Positions 10,429 through 22,364 are shown, counted from the stretch's first letter. The stretch: 64,000 nt of DNA from Coix lacryma-jobi var. lacryma-jobi (GCA_009763385.1 CM019827.1:111193204-111257203), one strand, 5' to 3'. Notes: generated by a model from the letters alone, not told the origin. Numbers and translations: made by a program.

Positions 10429-12086
10429 TAGACCATCTTGTTCGATCCCTTGAGGTAAGTGTAGCATGTCTCATCGATGCACATTACGCAGCCGGTCTTC
10501 CCTTTGATCTGCCCCGACAGTGAGAAGAGGCCGGGGTAGTCGGTGATGGTGACAAAGATGATGGCTTTTAGGGTGAACTTCTCCTTGAGGGACGCATCCA
10601 CCATCTCGACCCCAACATCAAATAGCTCCTTCATTTCCTCCATTACCGGCTCGAGGAAAACATCGATATCGTTGCCGAGCCGCTTCGGTCCCGAGATAAG
10701 CATGGTCAACAGAAGATACCTGCGCCTCTGACACAGATGGGGAGGTAGGTTGTAGATGGTCAGTACGACCGGCCAGGTGCTATGGGAGCTGCTCAGCTCG
10801 CCGAACGGATTCATCCCATCGGTGCTCAGCGCGAACCGAACATTCCTGGGATCTTTGCCAAATTGCAGGTAGGCCTTGTTGAAATCTTTCCACTGCTGGC
10901 CATCGGAGGGGTGCCGCAGCATGCCATCGTCCTTCAAGCGGTCAGCTGATGCATGCCAGGACATGAGCTTCGCGTCCTCTGGGTTCCCAAATAGCGCACG
11001 GAGGCGGTCGATCACTGGCATGTACCACACTGACAGTGCTGGACTTCTCCTCAACGTGTAACCCTCTTCTTCCTCGTACTGCTGATGAGCCGATATGCGA
11101 TTGGCTGCAACACTGCTCTTCTTGACACCCTTCTTATTCTTCCTCTGACCACCTCGCAAGGCCTCATCGTCGTCTGCATCCACGCGATCGCCAGCATTTC
11201 TCTTGTACCAACTGGCGCCACAGTGCAGACAACTCGTCAAATTCTCATACTTTGTGCCCCGATAGAGAATGCAGTGGTTAGGGCAGACATTGAACTTTCT
11301 AAGCTTCATCGCCACTGGCCGGATAAGCTTCTTCGCCCGATACGTATTAGCTGGGATCTTGTTACTCGTCGGGAATGTTTTAGCAAGGTAAACTAACAGC
11401 TCATCAAAGCTAGTGTCTGACCACCCATGCCGAGCCTTCATCATCAACATGTGGAGGTTGAAACGGAGCACCGTGCAATCCTTCGGACATTCCTCGCCGT
11501 CCTTATATAAAGGATCAAGTGACGCCTGCTTCATCTCTCTGAAATTTTCCAGCCACTTCGGGGAGCCATACACGACAACGTCTTCGTCGATGTGGTTGAG
11601 TAAATCCTGAAACAGCTGCACATCTGCAGGGTCCTGCACCGTAGCGTCCTCAACATCTCCACCACCATCATCATCTGTCATATCCTGGAGTACATTCTCC
11701 ACAGCGATGTGGTCACGAGCACTACTGTCACTGAAGGCAGGCGCTACTATTGCTGATGAGACGTGCGCTCCAAGATCTTGGTTCACCGTCATCGTCGACC
11801 CTGAGCTTACTCCAGATGCCGCCCCGACACTTGGATCGAATCTCTCACCATGATGAGTCCACACCGTGTAATCATCCATGAAACCAAAATGAATCAAATG
11901 AGATTGCACTGTGCCTTCGTCTTTGAAGGCGGTCAGATTCTTGCAATGATGACAGGGACATATGATTGTCGTTTGGTTCGATCTCTCACGGTCAGCTTTC
12001 GCAGCGGCAATAAACTTTCTCACTTCAACGAGATACCGCACATCAAGTACTCTATTGATCTTATACATCCATTCCGACCGGTCCAT
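10429..12086 (-). pseudogene. TNP2-like CACTA transposase, N-terminal part
   Basis: About 552 codons are open from ATG at 12086-12084 to the insertion point of element 1. The first ~80 residues match the transposase-associated domain layout: W at residue 6, then a CPCHHC zinc-type cluster (ICPCHHCKN), GFMDDYTVW and HGE. Residues ~240-550 fit the Transposase_21 (TNP2) region of En/Spm elements, with YRAKKLIRP, CPNHCILYR, LMSWHAS, FALSTDGMNPFG and GCVMCIDETC. The protein would bind the element ends and catalyse excision and integration. The frame has no internal stop before the insertion. After KMVYE the sequence enters the element 1 LTR, so the apparent C-terminus there is an artefact. The gene is disrupted, not decayed. 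Confidence 0.9.
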
Positions 12087-12481
12087 CGTACCTGCGATCC
12101 TTAATTAATTACACACATCATGAATCACCAAACAAAGATGAATCAGAAAAAATAATAATTTATTATATTTATGTTAAATCTAGAGACAGAATTAATAACG
12201 ACAACAAATAAAATCAATGCATCCATGATGAACTTAGAGAAACAAAAACCAGTTTTCTCTCACCTACATGAAACTAGATCTAAAAGGAGGGCTAAAAAGA
12301 GAGAAAAGGAGAGGGGAAAGAGGGTGGAGATCATCTAGATACCTCTTGTGGAGTACTTCTCCTCCAAATCAAACAAATAAACCTCAAAAACAAGTTATTT
12401 GGGACAAAAATTCGGCAAAACTTCTTCCCCCGTTTTTGGTCTAGAGGAAGAAGATGATCGCGTTCTTTTCTGCTGGCGGCG

Positions 12482-12491
12482 GCTTAAATAG
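12482..12491 (-). promoter_or_regulatory. Putative TATA box of the CACTA transposase gene
   Basis: The minus strand reads TATTTAAGCC about 400 bp upstream of the transposase ATG and about 180 bp inside the CACTA terminus. The position fits a promoter for the transposase transcript with an untranslated leader. No other TATA-like site lies between the terminus and the gene. Inferred from position and sequence only. Confidence 0.45.
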
Positions 12492-12525
12492 CCAGGAATA
12501 ACCGCAATGGGCAACGTAAGGAGCC

Positions 12526-12552
12526 CGCTGCGGTTAATTATTAACCGCAGCG
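12526..12552. repeat. CACTA subterminal perfect palindrome
   Basis: A 27-bp perfect palindrome has 13-bp arms (CGCTGCGGTTAAT) around a single central T. It lies ~120 bp inside the CACTA end, next to another GC palindrome (GGCCGGCC twice, 12564-12587). Subterminal repeats of this kind are the usual binding sites of the second transposon protein in CACTA elements; that role here is inference. Confidence 0.7.
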
Positions 12553-12653
12553 AGCGCTTTGGCGGCCGGCCGCTGTAGGCCGGCCACCGAATAACCATGG
12601 CGGGCAAAAAGAGTGTCCGCCACGGAGGTCTTTTAGGCAACGCTGCGCAAGTT

Positions 12654-12669
12654 CTTTTTTGTAGTAGTG
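12654..12669 (-). repeat. CACTA terminal inverted repeat (one end)
   Basis: The minus strand begins CACTACTACAAAAAAG at 12669, the canonical CACTA start followed by an A-rich run. The partner repeat lies outside the window to the left. Confidence 0.8.
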
Positions 12670-12925
12670 AAACAATATTTTTCTCTCACAACAAATTAAT
12701 TATTTTAGTTTATCAACTGACTTATAAGTCATGTTGCCGATCCAATGGACTAAACTGCATCTTTTACTTCAATTGGAATAGCATGACTACTTTTTTTTAA
12801 AAAAAAATATCCTTGTGACATCCCTAGCTTTAAACACCAGAGTCTAACGTTCAAATAAATCTATTTGGTTTTCATCAGAGAAAATGCTTTACAAACTAGT
12901 TTAAGGCTTTGAGAGGTTAATAAAA
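12670..12925. other. Unassigned spacer between CACTA end and copia-3 fragment
   Basis: AT-rich, with a poly-T/poly-A tract at 12790-12809. No ORF, LTR end or inverted repeat pair was recognised. It may be the target sequence or the junction of the event that truncated copia-3. Confidence 0.4.
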
Positions 12926-14510
12926 AAAAGTGCCACAGTTTCTTCCCCGTATGTGTTGCACAACCCATATGTCTTTGCACACCTATTAGCTTCATTAACA
13001 ACAAAGCCTGCACTAATTAAAGTAGTGTCAAACTTCGCATGCCATTGTTTAGGTGCTTGTTTCAAGCCATACAAAGATTTCAATAACTTACACACTTTTT
13101 ACTCTTCACCTTTTACTACAAACCCATCAGGCTGATCCATATAGATCTCCTCATCCAACTCTCCATTAAGAAAAGCTGTCTTCACATCCATTTGATGAAT
13201 GAGAAAACCATATGAGGCAGCCAGGGAAAGTAATACTTGAATAGTGGTTAATCTAGCAACAGGTGAATAAGTATCAAAGAAATCTTCGCCTTCTTTTTGG
13301 GTATAACCCTTAGCCACAAGCTGAGCCTTGTACTTGTCAATAGTACCATCAGGTCTAAGCTTCTTCTTGAACACCCACTTACAACCCACAGGTTTACAAC
13401 CAAAAGGCAATTCAGATAACTCCCAGGTACCATTAGAAAGAATCGAGTCCATCTCACTACGAAGAGCTTCTTTCCAATCATCTGCATCTGGAGATGCATA
13501 TGCTTCTGTAATAGAAGTAGGAGTATCATCCACAAGGTACACAATGAAATCATCACCAAAGGATTTTGCAATCCTTCGTCTCTTGTTCCTCACAGGAATT
13601 TCATTGTCATCCTCCTCAAGAACTTTATTAAGTGGTTGTTCAAATGACTTAAGCGGAGGCTCAATAGGTGTAGTAAAATCAGGAGTTAATTCAAAGGAAA
13701 ACTTAGCATTGCTACGCATATCTTTCATAGGAAAATGTTCTCAAAGAATGTAGCATCACAAGATTCAAAGATCGTATCCACACATGCATATCAGGAACTT
13801 CAGATTTTACTACTAAAAATCTATAGACAATGCTATGATGTGCATATCCTAGAAAGATGCAATCCACAGTCTTTGGTCCAAGCTTACGCTTCTTAGAAAC
13901 TGGAACATTGACTTTCGCCAAACATCCCCACGTGCGTAAGTATATAAGCGATGGTTTCCTTCCAACCCAATACTCGTATGGAGTTGTCTCTTTATTTCTA
14001 TTTGGAACTCTATTCAGGACATGACTCGCAGTCAATAAAGCTTCCCCCCATCATGCCTTAGATAGACCGGCAGTATCTAACATGACGTTCACCAAGTCAG
14101 TCAACGTGCGGTTTTTCCTCTCGGCAATCCCGTTTGATTCGGGAGAATAGGGAGCTGTCCTCTCATGAATAATACCATGTTCCGCACAGAATTCATCAAA
14201 AAGTATAGGAAAATACTCACCACCACGATATGACATTAGACGTTTAATCTTTATCTCTAGTTGATTTTCAACTTCAGCCTTATAGATTTTAAAGTAGTCT
14301 AGCATCTCATCTTTAGTTTTAAGCAAGTAAACATAACAATATCTAGTTGCATCATCAATTAAAGTCATGAAATATCTCTTTCTACCTTTTGTCAACACAC
14401 CATTCATCTCACAAAGATCAGAATGTATGAGTTCTAGAGGTGCCAAGTTTCTCTCCTCTGCTGCCTTGTGAGGCTTTCGAGGTTGCTTTGATTGCACACA
14501 ACTATGGCAC
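12926..14510 (-). pseudogene. copia-3 integrase and partial reverse transcriptase
   Basis: From right to left: integrase core (LELIHSDLCEMNG, then NGIAERKNRTL), an integrase C-terminal segment (WGCLAKVNVPVSKKRKLGPK, FLGYAHHS), a linker, and RT (WKEALRSEMDSI, CKWVFKKKLRPDG, QMDVKTAFLNGELDE, LYGLKQAPKQWH). Breaks: TGA at 14051-14053 inside integrase, a frameshift near 13780, a stop at 13099-13101, and loss of similarity near 12926 before YVDD. Not functional. Confidence 0.88.
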
Positions 14511-15606
14511 TTAGAACCTTTGGCAATAGTGAAAATCTGGAATTAAACTCAAGCTAGCCAAACGTGACATCAAACCAAAGTTCACATGACATAAACGAGA
14601 ATGCCAAATATTAGAAATATCATTAATTATGCCACAAATATGATTTACTGACTTATTACAAAAATCTGCCAAAGATAGGCGGAACAAACCTCCGCAATCA
14701 TAGCCTTTACCAATAAATTGTCCATGCTTAGACATAACTACTTTATTGGACTCTAAAACTACTTTAAAACCATCTCTCAAAAGAAGAGAGACGCTAACAA
14801 GGTTCTTGCGTATAGTAAGGACATGTTGTATGTTCTTCAGCTGCACGATCTTCCCCGAAGTAAACTTCAGATCTACCGTGCCAACACCACGAACAGAAGC
14901 ATGTGACCCATTCCCCATTAGGACGGAGGAACCTTGAAGCCCCTGATAAGAAGAAAACAGAGAGATATCAGCACACACGTGAATATTAGCACCTGTATCA
15001 ACCCACCAATTTGGTGATTGAAACACTGATAGTACAGTAGGAAAATTACCATACCCGTCATCAGCATCGCTAGTAGTCACAAGGTTGACACTCTTCTTTT
15101 TCCCTTTTCGGTCCGCTCGCTCCGGACACTCTTTGGAAAAATGCCCAAGCTCTCCACAAGTGAAGCACGACAACTCTGCTTTATTCTTCTTCTTCTTCTT
15201 AAATGCAGTAGTAGTTTTGGCATTGAAAGACTTAGGCTTTCCTTTGTACTTGCCATGGTTTTTCTGGACGAAGTGGGCGCTAGCTCTTTCCTCATTCCCC
15301 TTCTCAGTGTTATCTTTAGCCCGAGCCTTCTCTTCAACATCAAGAGATGCTATGAGGTTTTCAACTGATATTTTCTGTCTCTTGTGTTTAAGGCTTGTGG
15401 CGAAATTCCTCCAGGAGGAAGGTAGCTTTGCAATAATGCACCCAGCTACAAACTCATCGGGTATAACACAATTAAGGAGTTCAAGCTCTCTTGACAGACG
15501 CTGTATCTCATGAGCATGCTCGACTATAGATTTGTGTGCAACAATCTTGTAGTCATGAAAAGTCTCCATGATGTACAGCTCTTTGCCAGCATCTGAAGCA
15601 CCAAAG
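14511..15606 (-). pseudogene. copia-3 gag (3' part) and protease
   Basis: Continues the gag reading frame interrupted by the Gypsy insertion. Contains the UBN2-type gag end (LSRELELLNCVIPDEF, LPSSWRNFATSL), a lysine-rich linker, one CCHC knuckle CFTCGELGHFSKEC, and the protease motif WWVDTGANIHVCAD. The GAG-pre-integrase part ends at a frameshift near 14538 (an extra T in a T run). gag, protease and integrase would be one polyprotein in an intact copy. Confidence 0.88.
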
Positions 15607-16854
15607 TGTCGGTGTTTCTACCCCGGGGGTATGTCACCAACTAGTAATTATGATCGCGTGCTCTCTTCTTGGATGGTGATGCAAGATGACACAAGGATTT
15701 ATCCTGGTTCGGGCGAAGAAGGCCCTACGTCCAGTGGAGGGAGGATGCTCTTGTATTACTTGCACCTAAGTGCTTGTACAGGGGCGTTACAAGCTCAACA
15801 AGCTTGGACCAGAGTCCGGACTCGTCTAGGTATGGTGTTGTATGGGCTTGTGTGCTGACCCGAGTGGAGATGGATCTAGACTTGTCTATCGTGGAGTTGT
15901 GTCCCCCGGGTGCGTGAAGACCCCTGGTGTCCTCTTTTATAGAGCAAGAGGAGGCCAGGGTTACATAGGGATGATACAGGAGTCGGGATGTATGATGCCC
16001 AATACGACAGAGGGTAGGAATTCTGTCTTGTCGGGGTCACTATAGCCGGCGTGGGGGCTGCTGTTGAAGCGTCCTTGAAGCGTGGCCTCCATCCCTGGCG
16101 CGGACGTGGAGACGTGGCGATGTGGAGGTCATGCAGCGCCCATCCCGGCGCGTACATAACGTGGCAGGGTTCCTCCGGGTCTTGGGGGTACCTGTCCTCC
16201 AATAGCAGGAAAGCCGTCAGGGCTCGAGGGGCGCAGGGCCGGCCTCGAGGTGGCGTTTACGTGGGGCTCGAGCCCCCGTAGGTATGGGCTAGTCCCGGAA
16301 AGCCCGGCCGAACAGCGGGAATCCAGGCTTCGAGAGGTGGCTCGAGGGTGCTACAGTGCAAGGTATGGCCGGACAATGTTGTATTTGCGCCTTTTTGCCC
16401 ATACTTGAGGTGAAAGCGAGATTTGACTGTGGCTCCGGTTTACTGTGGCGCACGTCGGGTTTCAGAGGACGTGACCGGAGTAGGTGAACGCATTAAATGC
16501 GCAGTGTGGGATTGGCATCCGAAGTCTGGCGCTGCTCGAAGGAGATGTGAAATGTCTCAAGGGATAGGCTATCGTGCTTGAGAGGCTCGAGGTCCCCGCG
16601 CGGGGTCTCGAGGAGCAGTGTACGGCTGTGGTGGGCTCGAGGCCTAGGAGCCAGGGCTCGAGGGGTAGGTTGCCGGGAGGCGGTCGGTAAGGCTTTGGCG
16701 AGTCTAAGCTTCCTGGCGGAGGGTCGGTGCGGCCGGCCTCGAGGGTTTGGTTTTTAGGGAGCTAGACTAGTTTCTCCTCTTATTAATTGGTGTTCTAGGT
16801 TTAACTTGTTTGTTTTGCGTCGATTGGGGGTACCCCTTTGGTGTTCCCCCGACA
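15607..16854 (-). repeat. Gypsy element 3' LTR
   Basis: 1248 bp, TGTCGG...CCGACA. Minus-strand TATA box CTATAAAAG at 15934-15942. By eye it differs from the 5' LTR at about 15-20 positions (roughly 1.3%). It contains about ten CTCGAG hexamers in its right half. Confidence 0.92.
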
Positions 16855-16870
16855 GTAGCCCCCGAGCCCT
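16855..16870 (-). other. Gypsy element polypurine tract
   Basis: Minus strand GCTCGGGGGCTAC adjoins the 3' LTR. This form of tract is common in Tat elements. Confidence 0.65.
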
Positions 16871-17873
16871 TGTTTGAGTGCTTGCACTCGAGCAAGGGCT
16901 CCTCAGCGGGATCGTGAGGGTTAGCTGACTGGTTCTCGAGGGTTTGGCTGTGGAGATTCCACGGGTGTCGCGCGAGCGACACCCGCGGGTGTAGCCCCCG
17001 AGGCCATGGGGGAGTGGTTAGGACTCCCTCATGGGCTTTCTTACGCGTGCGAGTGTGAGTGTTAGTTACATCTTTTAGGTTCGGGAGTGTCGAGCCCCCG
17101 AGTTTTTTACCCTCTTTCGTCGAGGGGTGCCAGGCTGAACCGACCGGCCGGCACTTCGAGCCGTCCGGCACGCCGGTTGCCCTGGCTTGTCGTCCCGCGA
17201 GTCCTTTCGATCGGATGCGAGGGGGGATGCCTCGTACTACCACGAGCGGGCGAGTATCGAGGTTCCCGGCGAGCTGGTAACGGGGGAATCCAAGTGAGAC
17301 CTCGTGCCCCGTTCGATGGGGTCGACTGTAGCCCGAAGGCGATCTCATAAAACATGGGTGCTCAGTCTGTAGGAGTGCCGGATCCATTCGATAGGACCCG
17401 GTGGCTCGATGCCTCCCTCCGAGGGGATCTCACTGCATGTCGTGATCCCCGCCTTGGATACACGTGAGGGGCCTTGAGGGCTTGGCCCTCGAGCGATGCT
17501 GCGAGTGGCGCCCCTTGGTGTCCCTGACTCGGGTGCTCGAAGCCAGCTGTCGAACCCTCTTCGAGGGCCAGCCTTCGCTGCTTCGAGACTTAGGGCCGGG
17601 GCCCGTTTTTACCTTCCTGAAGAAGCCTCCGTCGCTTGGAAACCTTCTGCCCGTTGGGCGCGCCTTTTTAGGCGAGGTAGTGGAGATCGTGGCGCTAGGG
17701 CGACTAACAAGAAGTCGGAGCGGCAACCGTGGTGGGCCCGGAGGAGTGGAACGAGTGCGGAGTTGCCGCGTGTACTTGTCGACCAGCTCGAGATGCGGTT
17801 AGGTGAGCACATTAAATGCGTGCGGTTACTTTTTCCGCCGTCGTGGGAAACCCCGCCCGTTGGGGTTTCCTCT
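16871..17873 (+). other. Upstream region of the antisense gene
   Basis: About 1 kb between the polypurine tract and the antisense TATA box. GC-rich, with many CTCGAG/TCGAGG words. Frames through it are short, overlap on both strands and show no domain, so no gene is called. It may hold the promoter of the antisense gene. Confidence 0.5.
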
Positions 17874-17882
17874 TATAAATAT
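17874..17882 (+). promoter_or_regulatory. TATA box of the antisense gene in the Gypsy element
   Basis: Plus strand TATAAATAT lies about 145 bp upstream of an ATG in strong context (GCCGCCATGG at 18014-18023). The orientation is opposite to gag-pol, so this is an independent promoter candidate. Confidence 0.6.
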
Positions 17883-18019
17883 CGAAAGAGAGGAGAGGAA
17901 CCCTTTACTTTGCCTTTGCCTTCACCGCCGCCGTAGCCTCCGCACGCCTTCTTCCCGAGCCTGCAATTGGGAATCTTCCTGGCCGCCCGTCCGCTGCTCG
18001 AATCCGCGCCGTCGCCGCC

Positions 18020-21000
18020 ATGGCCGCTCAGACTCCAGCGCTGTTGGCCGAAGACTGGAACCCGTCGAAGACGACGCAACGCGAGCTGGATTCGCTGGTG
18101 GCCTAGGGGCTCCTCCGTCCCAACCCGCAGGAGGGACCCGCGTGGTGGGTTCTTCCGTCGGAGGATCACCGGGAGCCGCACCCGCCGGAGGGGTACTGTG
18201 GTGAGCTTCACGCGCTACCACCGCATGGGGCTTGGCGTTCCGCCGAGCCGCTTCATGCGGGGGCTAGTTCACCACTTCGAGGTGGAGCTGCAACACTTCT
18301 CCCCCAACTCAATCTCGCACGCCGCCATCTTCGCCGCGGTGTGCGAGGGATATTTGAAGATCGAGCCGCACTGGGAGATGTTCGTCCACCTCTTCCGGGG
18401 CGAGCTCTTCCTCAAGGCCTTGAAACCTAGCGGAAGGAGGCTCGTGCGTGTGGGCTCTCTCACCGTCACCGCGAGGACTGGGACCTCGTCGGCCAACGTC
18501 CCCCGCGAATACCTCCGCTACAAGCTTTCCACCAACCAGGCGGGGTGGGACGACCATTGGTTCTACCTGCGGAACGAGGGCGGGCTCCTTCCGCAGTACA
18601 CCGGTGGGGTCATCACCCAGCGCCCGGAGAAGTGGACCTGGGGCGTCGCAGCGGACCGGCAGGGCCACCTGATGCCGCTGATGAAGACGATGCGGTCGTT
18701 GGTGGAGGACAAGGGTTTGACCGTCCAGGCGGTTATTTGGGCGTTCCACCAGCGGAGGGTCCTTCCTCTGGCGGACCGCCCCCTCCTCATGCATGAGATG
18801 GGACCAAAGGCCCCGCTCGAGGCGCTGAACGAGTCGAGGATGGCCTGAGGAAAGGCTGCCTCGGAGCGAGGGCGTCTCCCGGGTGTCGATCACAGTCCAT
18901 GGGTCGTTTGTCCCCGAGGACACCAACCTGATCCCCATGGCGCCTGACGAGGGGTGTCTTGACCTGGTAAGCCACCCTCGAGTCAGGTTGTCTCGAGCCT
19001 CCCCTCCTTTCTCTTTTTCCGAATCTTGTTTTACTCTCCTTATGGTTTTTCTTATCAAGTTTGTTTTCTTGAAGGGGGTGTTCACATGTCGCGCGTCGAG
19101 GCCCCCGGTGAGGGAGGACGCCGCGGAAAGACAGGTGAGGCGCCTCTCTGCTCAGAAAGATAAGAAAAGTAAGGATGCAAAGAAGAAGAAAGAAAAAGAG
19201 AGGAACTTGCGCCGGTCGGCCCGGGAACAGAAGCTCGCGAAGGCTCGTCGTAACCGGCAGCCTGGAGAGGAGTCCCCCGAGCTCAGTTCCTCGAGCTCGG
19301 AGGAGGAGGACGATGATGAGGAGGAGAGTGATGACGAAGGGATGGATGCGCGTTTGAGGCGCGCGGGGGTCGTCGACGTCAGGGCTGATCGCTCCTCTGT
19401 GCAGGAGAATGTTTTGGAGGTCCCCCCGGCGAAGGGATCGCGCGGGGCGCAGCTGCGGAAGGCTCCGTCAGGCCCAGCCTCGTCGGAGGCTCAGGGCACG
19501 TCGAGCTCCGTACCGGACGTGCCCGCTGACGCGAGGAAACCTCGAACCAGGAGCGCCATCGCTGCGGCGCAGAAGGAGGCCGCGACCGCGTCGACCCAGG
19601 CGGGGGGTCTCGAGAAGGGCCGGCCGTCGCGGAGCGGTCAACACGTCGAGAAGGACTCCGGGCCCGACCATCGCAAGGCGTCGAGGGTGACATCGAGCTC
19701 GCGCCACCATGACCGTCGAGGGGGGAGCCCCCAGGTCGTCCCGTGACGAGAGTCGCGAGCGACCCCGGAGCCCGTCGCCGCATCGCCGCCGGGAGAAGGA
19801 GGCACGCACGGGGGGGGGGGGGGGGGCGGCCGTCAGCACGAGCGCCGGAGCAGGTCTCGGAGCCCGCAGCGGGAAAGGCGTCAAGATGACCGCTCGAAGG
19901 AGACGCGGTCGCCCCCTCGGGACGGGAGACAAAAGGAGAGCTCTCCGCCGAGGTCGAGCCATGGGATGCATCGGGAGCCTTCCCCCCGTCCAAGCCACGT
20001 GGAGACGGCTCAGGGGCGTAGGCTCGAGCCACTGGGGCGGGCTCGAAGCCCTTGAGCGGGTCCGGCGATTCGGGGAAGAAGCCCCGCCCTCGCTTTGGGT
20101 GAGTAGGTCTCCTTAATTTCGTTGGTAGGGAAACTTTACCTTTTTACCTTTGGTGATATGTGCTGTTTTCTGGCTTTTCAGGGAAAAGCGCCCCCGGCAG
20201 GAGATGGTCCCCGCGGCGTCCAAGCGGGCCAAGACCTCGAGTTCTGCCGAGGTCCAAGCACCTCGAGGTATGGCTCCTTCTTCCGCTGGGGAGGCCGCTT
20301 GGCTGGCGAAGGCTCGAGCAGCCATGGCTCGGGGAAGCTAGATGGCCGCCGCAGATCTTGGTGAGGCCGACGCCGTCGACCACGGGGGTCGAAGCTTTTT
20401 CCTGTTTCTGACGATGTTGTTCTCCTTTTTCAGCAGGGACCACGGCTCCTAGGCGCCGAGCCTGCCGCCACCGCGTCCGTCGCGGCACCGCATCCTCCTC
20501 TTCCTCCTCCTCCTCAGGTGGCGCCTATCGAGAGGGCCACTCCTCCCCCCGTCGCGACGGCCATCTCGGGGGGAGCTCCCGAGACAAGCATGGCTCCGTT
20601 GGCGTCTGGGGCTGAAGGGTCGGCGGCCCTCGAGTCCCCGGTCGACGCGAGCCGGCCCGCGGAGAAGGGGAAGGAGGGAGAGGCGTCGGTGGAGAAGGTG
20701 CCGACGGTGGAGGAGCTTCTGGACGAGCTGGAGCAGGTGGCGCCCCCGGTCGAGGGCTCAACGCTGGAGGAAGCGCTCGAGGCGCCGGCCGGGGTCGACA
20801 AGACGCCGGAAGACCCGGCGAGGGAGGAGAGCTTGGGGACGAGCCACCCCTCGAGTGATCCGCTACCGCTCGAGTCCCCGCCTCCACGCGAGGCCGCGCC
20901 GTCGCCTCGGGAGGGGACGGAGCAGCGGGAGGAGACGGCGGAGGGGCGGAGGGAGCCGCAGCCTGTGCCGCCGGTTGGTGGGCCGCAGCTGGCGCCACTC

Positions 21001-22364
21001 GAGCCAGAGGAGGAGGGCCTGCCCCTCGTCAAGATCGATCGATCGGCGTGGCCGTATCCAGACGCGCTGAGCCCGTCCGGCGCCATGATCCCCGTCGAGC
21101 GGCCGGCTCGGCAGGGGGTTCCGCGGGAGGCGCGGTCCATCTTCAGGGAGGTGGCCGAGCTCGTGGCGGAGGCGGAGAGGTCCTTCTCGGAGGAGGCAGG
21201 AGAAGTCCGCGCAGGTGGCGGCCGCCCTTGCGAAGGCAGAGGGGGAGCTCCAGGAGCTCCGCGCCGAGCTGGGTCGGAACGCGCAGATGGCGAGCCGGCT
21301 CAACGCGGCGCAGGCGGAGGCCCAGGCGGCTCGAGACGAGGCCGCCCAAGCTAAGAGGGAGGCCACCACCGCTTTGTCCGCGGTGGAGTCGTCGAAGAAG
21401 GAGGCCGCCGACGCCCGAAGCGAGGCCTGCCACCGCCCTGGTCTGCAGCGGAGGCGGCGAAGAAGGAGGCCGTCGACGCCCAAAACGAAGCCGCCACCGC
21501 CCGGTCTGCAGCGGAGGCGGCGAAGAAAGAGGCCGAGGAGGCCAAGAGCGAGGCCGCCACCGCCCTGGCTGCAAAGGAGGCAGCGCGGCAGGAGGTGGTC
21601 CGGAAGGATCTGGCCCTTGCGCAGACGGGCAAGCTGGTCGAGGACCTTAGGGGCGAAAAGCTCGACGTGCTGTCCCAGAAGCGTGCACTAGAGCAGCGCG
21701 TCGAGGTCCTTACCAGCGACTTCGCCGCTCTGGGCGTGCACTGCCAAGGTAATCTTCATGCCCTGTCTTGCTTTGATTTCGGGATTCTTGCCACGCCGCG
21801 GACTTACCCCCTTCTGTTTGTTGCATAGACGTCGAGAAGACCGCCGAGGAGCTCCGTGAGACGAATCAGACTCTCGTGGAGCAACTCCGGGGTGAGACCA
21901 TGGTGGCGGAACGGGCGCGCTGCACCCTCGACCGGCTCAGCTCCATGTGGGGTGTCGACCCGGTGGCCGCGGCAGAGGGCGCGGTGGCTCGAGGCGACGC
22001 CCTGGTGGATGCCCTGTGCTATTTTGACGTGGCCGCGCGAGACCGCGTCCGGAGCGCTCTCCACCACGGCGTGAAGCAGGCGTTCGCGGCCGTCCGTTCC
22101 GGTTTCCGCTACCCGGTCAACGTCGTCGCCAAGGGCTTCGTCGAGATCGAGGGGAAGGACGAAGAATGGAACGACCGCCGCGTCGACAAGATCCTGGAGA
22201 AGGTGGAGAGGCCGGGGGCGGCGTTCGCGAAGCTCTTCGAGGAGGACGTGCTGCCTCCCGATGCGAACAGTGGTGCGGGTGGCCCCCCTCCTCCTGGCCC
22301 GGATGTCGAGGCTGAGCCCGCGGCAGAAGAGCTTGGGGAGGAATTCCAGACGGATGAAGAATGA
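18020..22364 (+). pseudogene. Antisense multi-exon gene of the Tat element (gypsy-type Transposase_28-like), broken
   Basis: Start ATG 18020 (MAAQTPALLAEDWNP). Residues to about 18840 match the family called 'putative gypsy type transposon' (Transposase_28): GVPPSRFMRGLVHHFEVEL, SISHAAIFAAVCEGY, RGELFLK, WGVAADRQG. Next comes a Lys/Glu and Ser-rich region, a Pro/Ala/Glu-rich region (20518-21180), an alanine-rich coiled coil (21200-21745) and a conserved C-terminus (21829-22364: LDRLSSMWGVDP, YFDVAARDRVRSAL, GFRYPVNVVAKGFVEIEGKD). Plausible introns: 18967-19074, 20099-20181, 20361-20433 and 21749-21828. Lesions: TAG at 18104-18106, an extra base near 18196 that shifts the frame, and a 17-base G run at 19810-19826 near another frame break. 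Product function is unknown. Confidence 0.75.

Larger units (their letters stand above)
1..12669 (-). mobile_element. CACTA (En/Spm) DNA transposon, 5' part, interrupted by element 1
   Basis: The right end reads CACTACTACAAAAAAG on the minus strand, the terminal inverted repeat expected of CACTA elements. It is followed inward by GC-rich subterminal palindromes and a minus-strand TNP2-like transposase gene. A Copia element sits inside at 228-10428. The CACTA coding sequence resumes at 227-1 and leaves the window, so the other terminus is not visible. The bases AAA (12670-12672) outside the terminus would be the 3-bp target duplication, but this cannot be confirmed without the far end. The CACTA element is older than the Copia element inserted in it. 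Confidence 0.85.

Noticed and set aside
17059..17936. Several overlapping frames of 70-150 codons on both strands
   Set aside because: They lie in the GC-rich promoter-side region of the antisense gene; Arg/Pro/Ser-biased, no domain, no conserved start. Treated as GC-driven chance frames.
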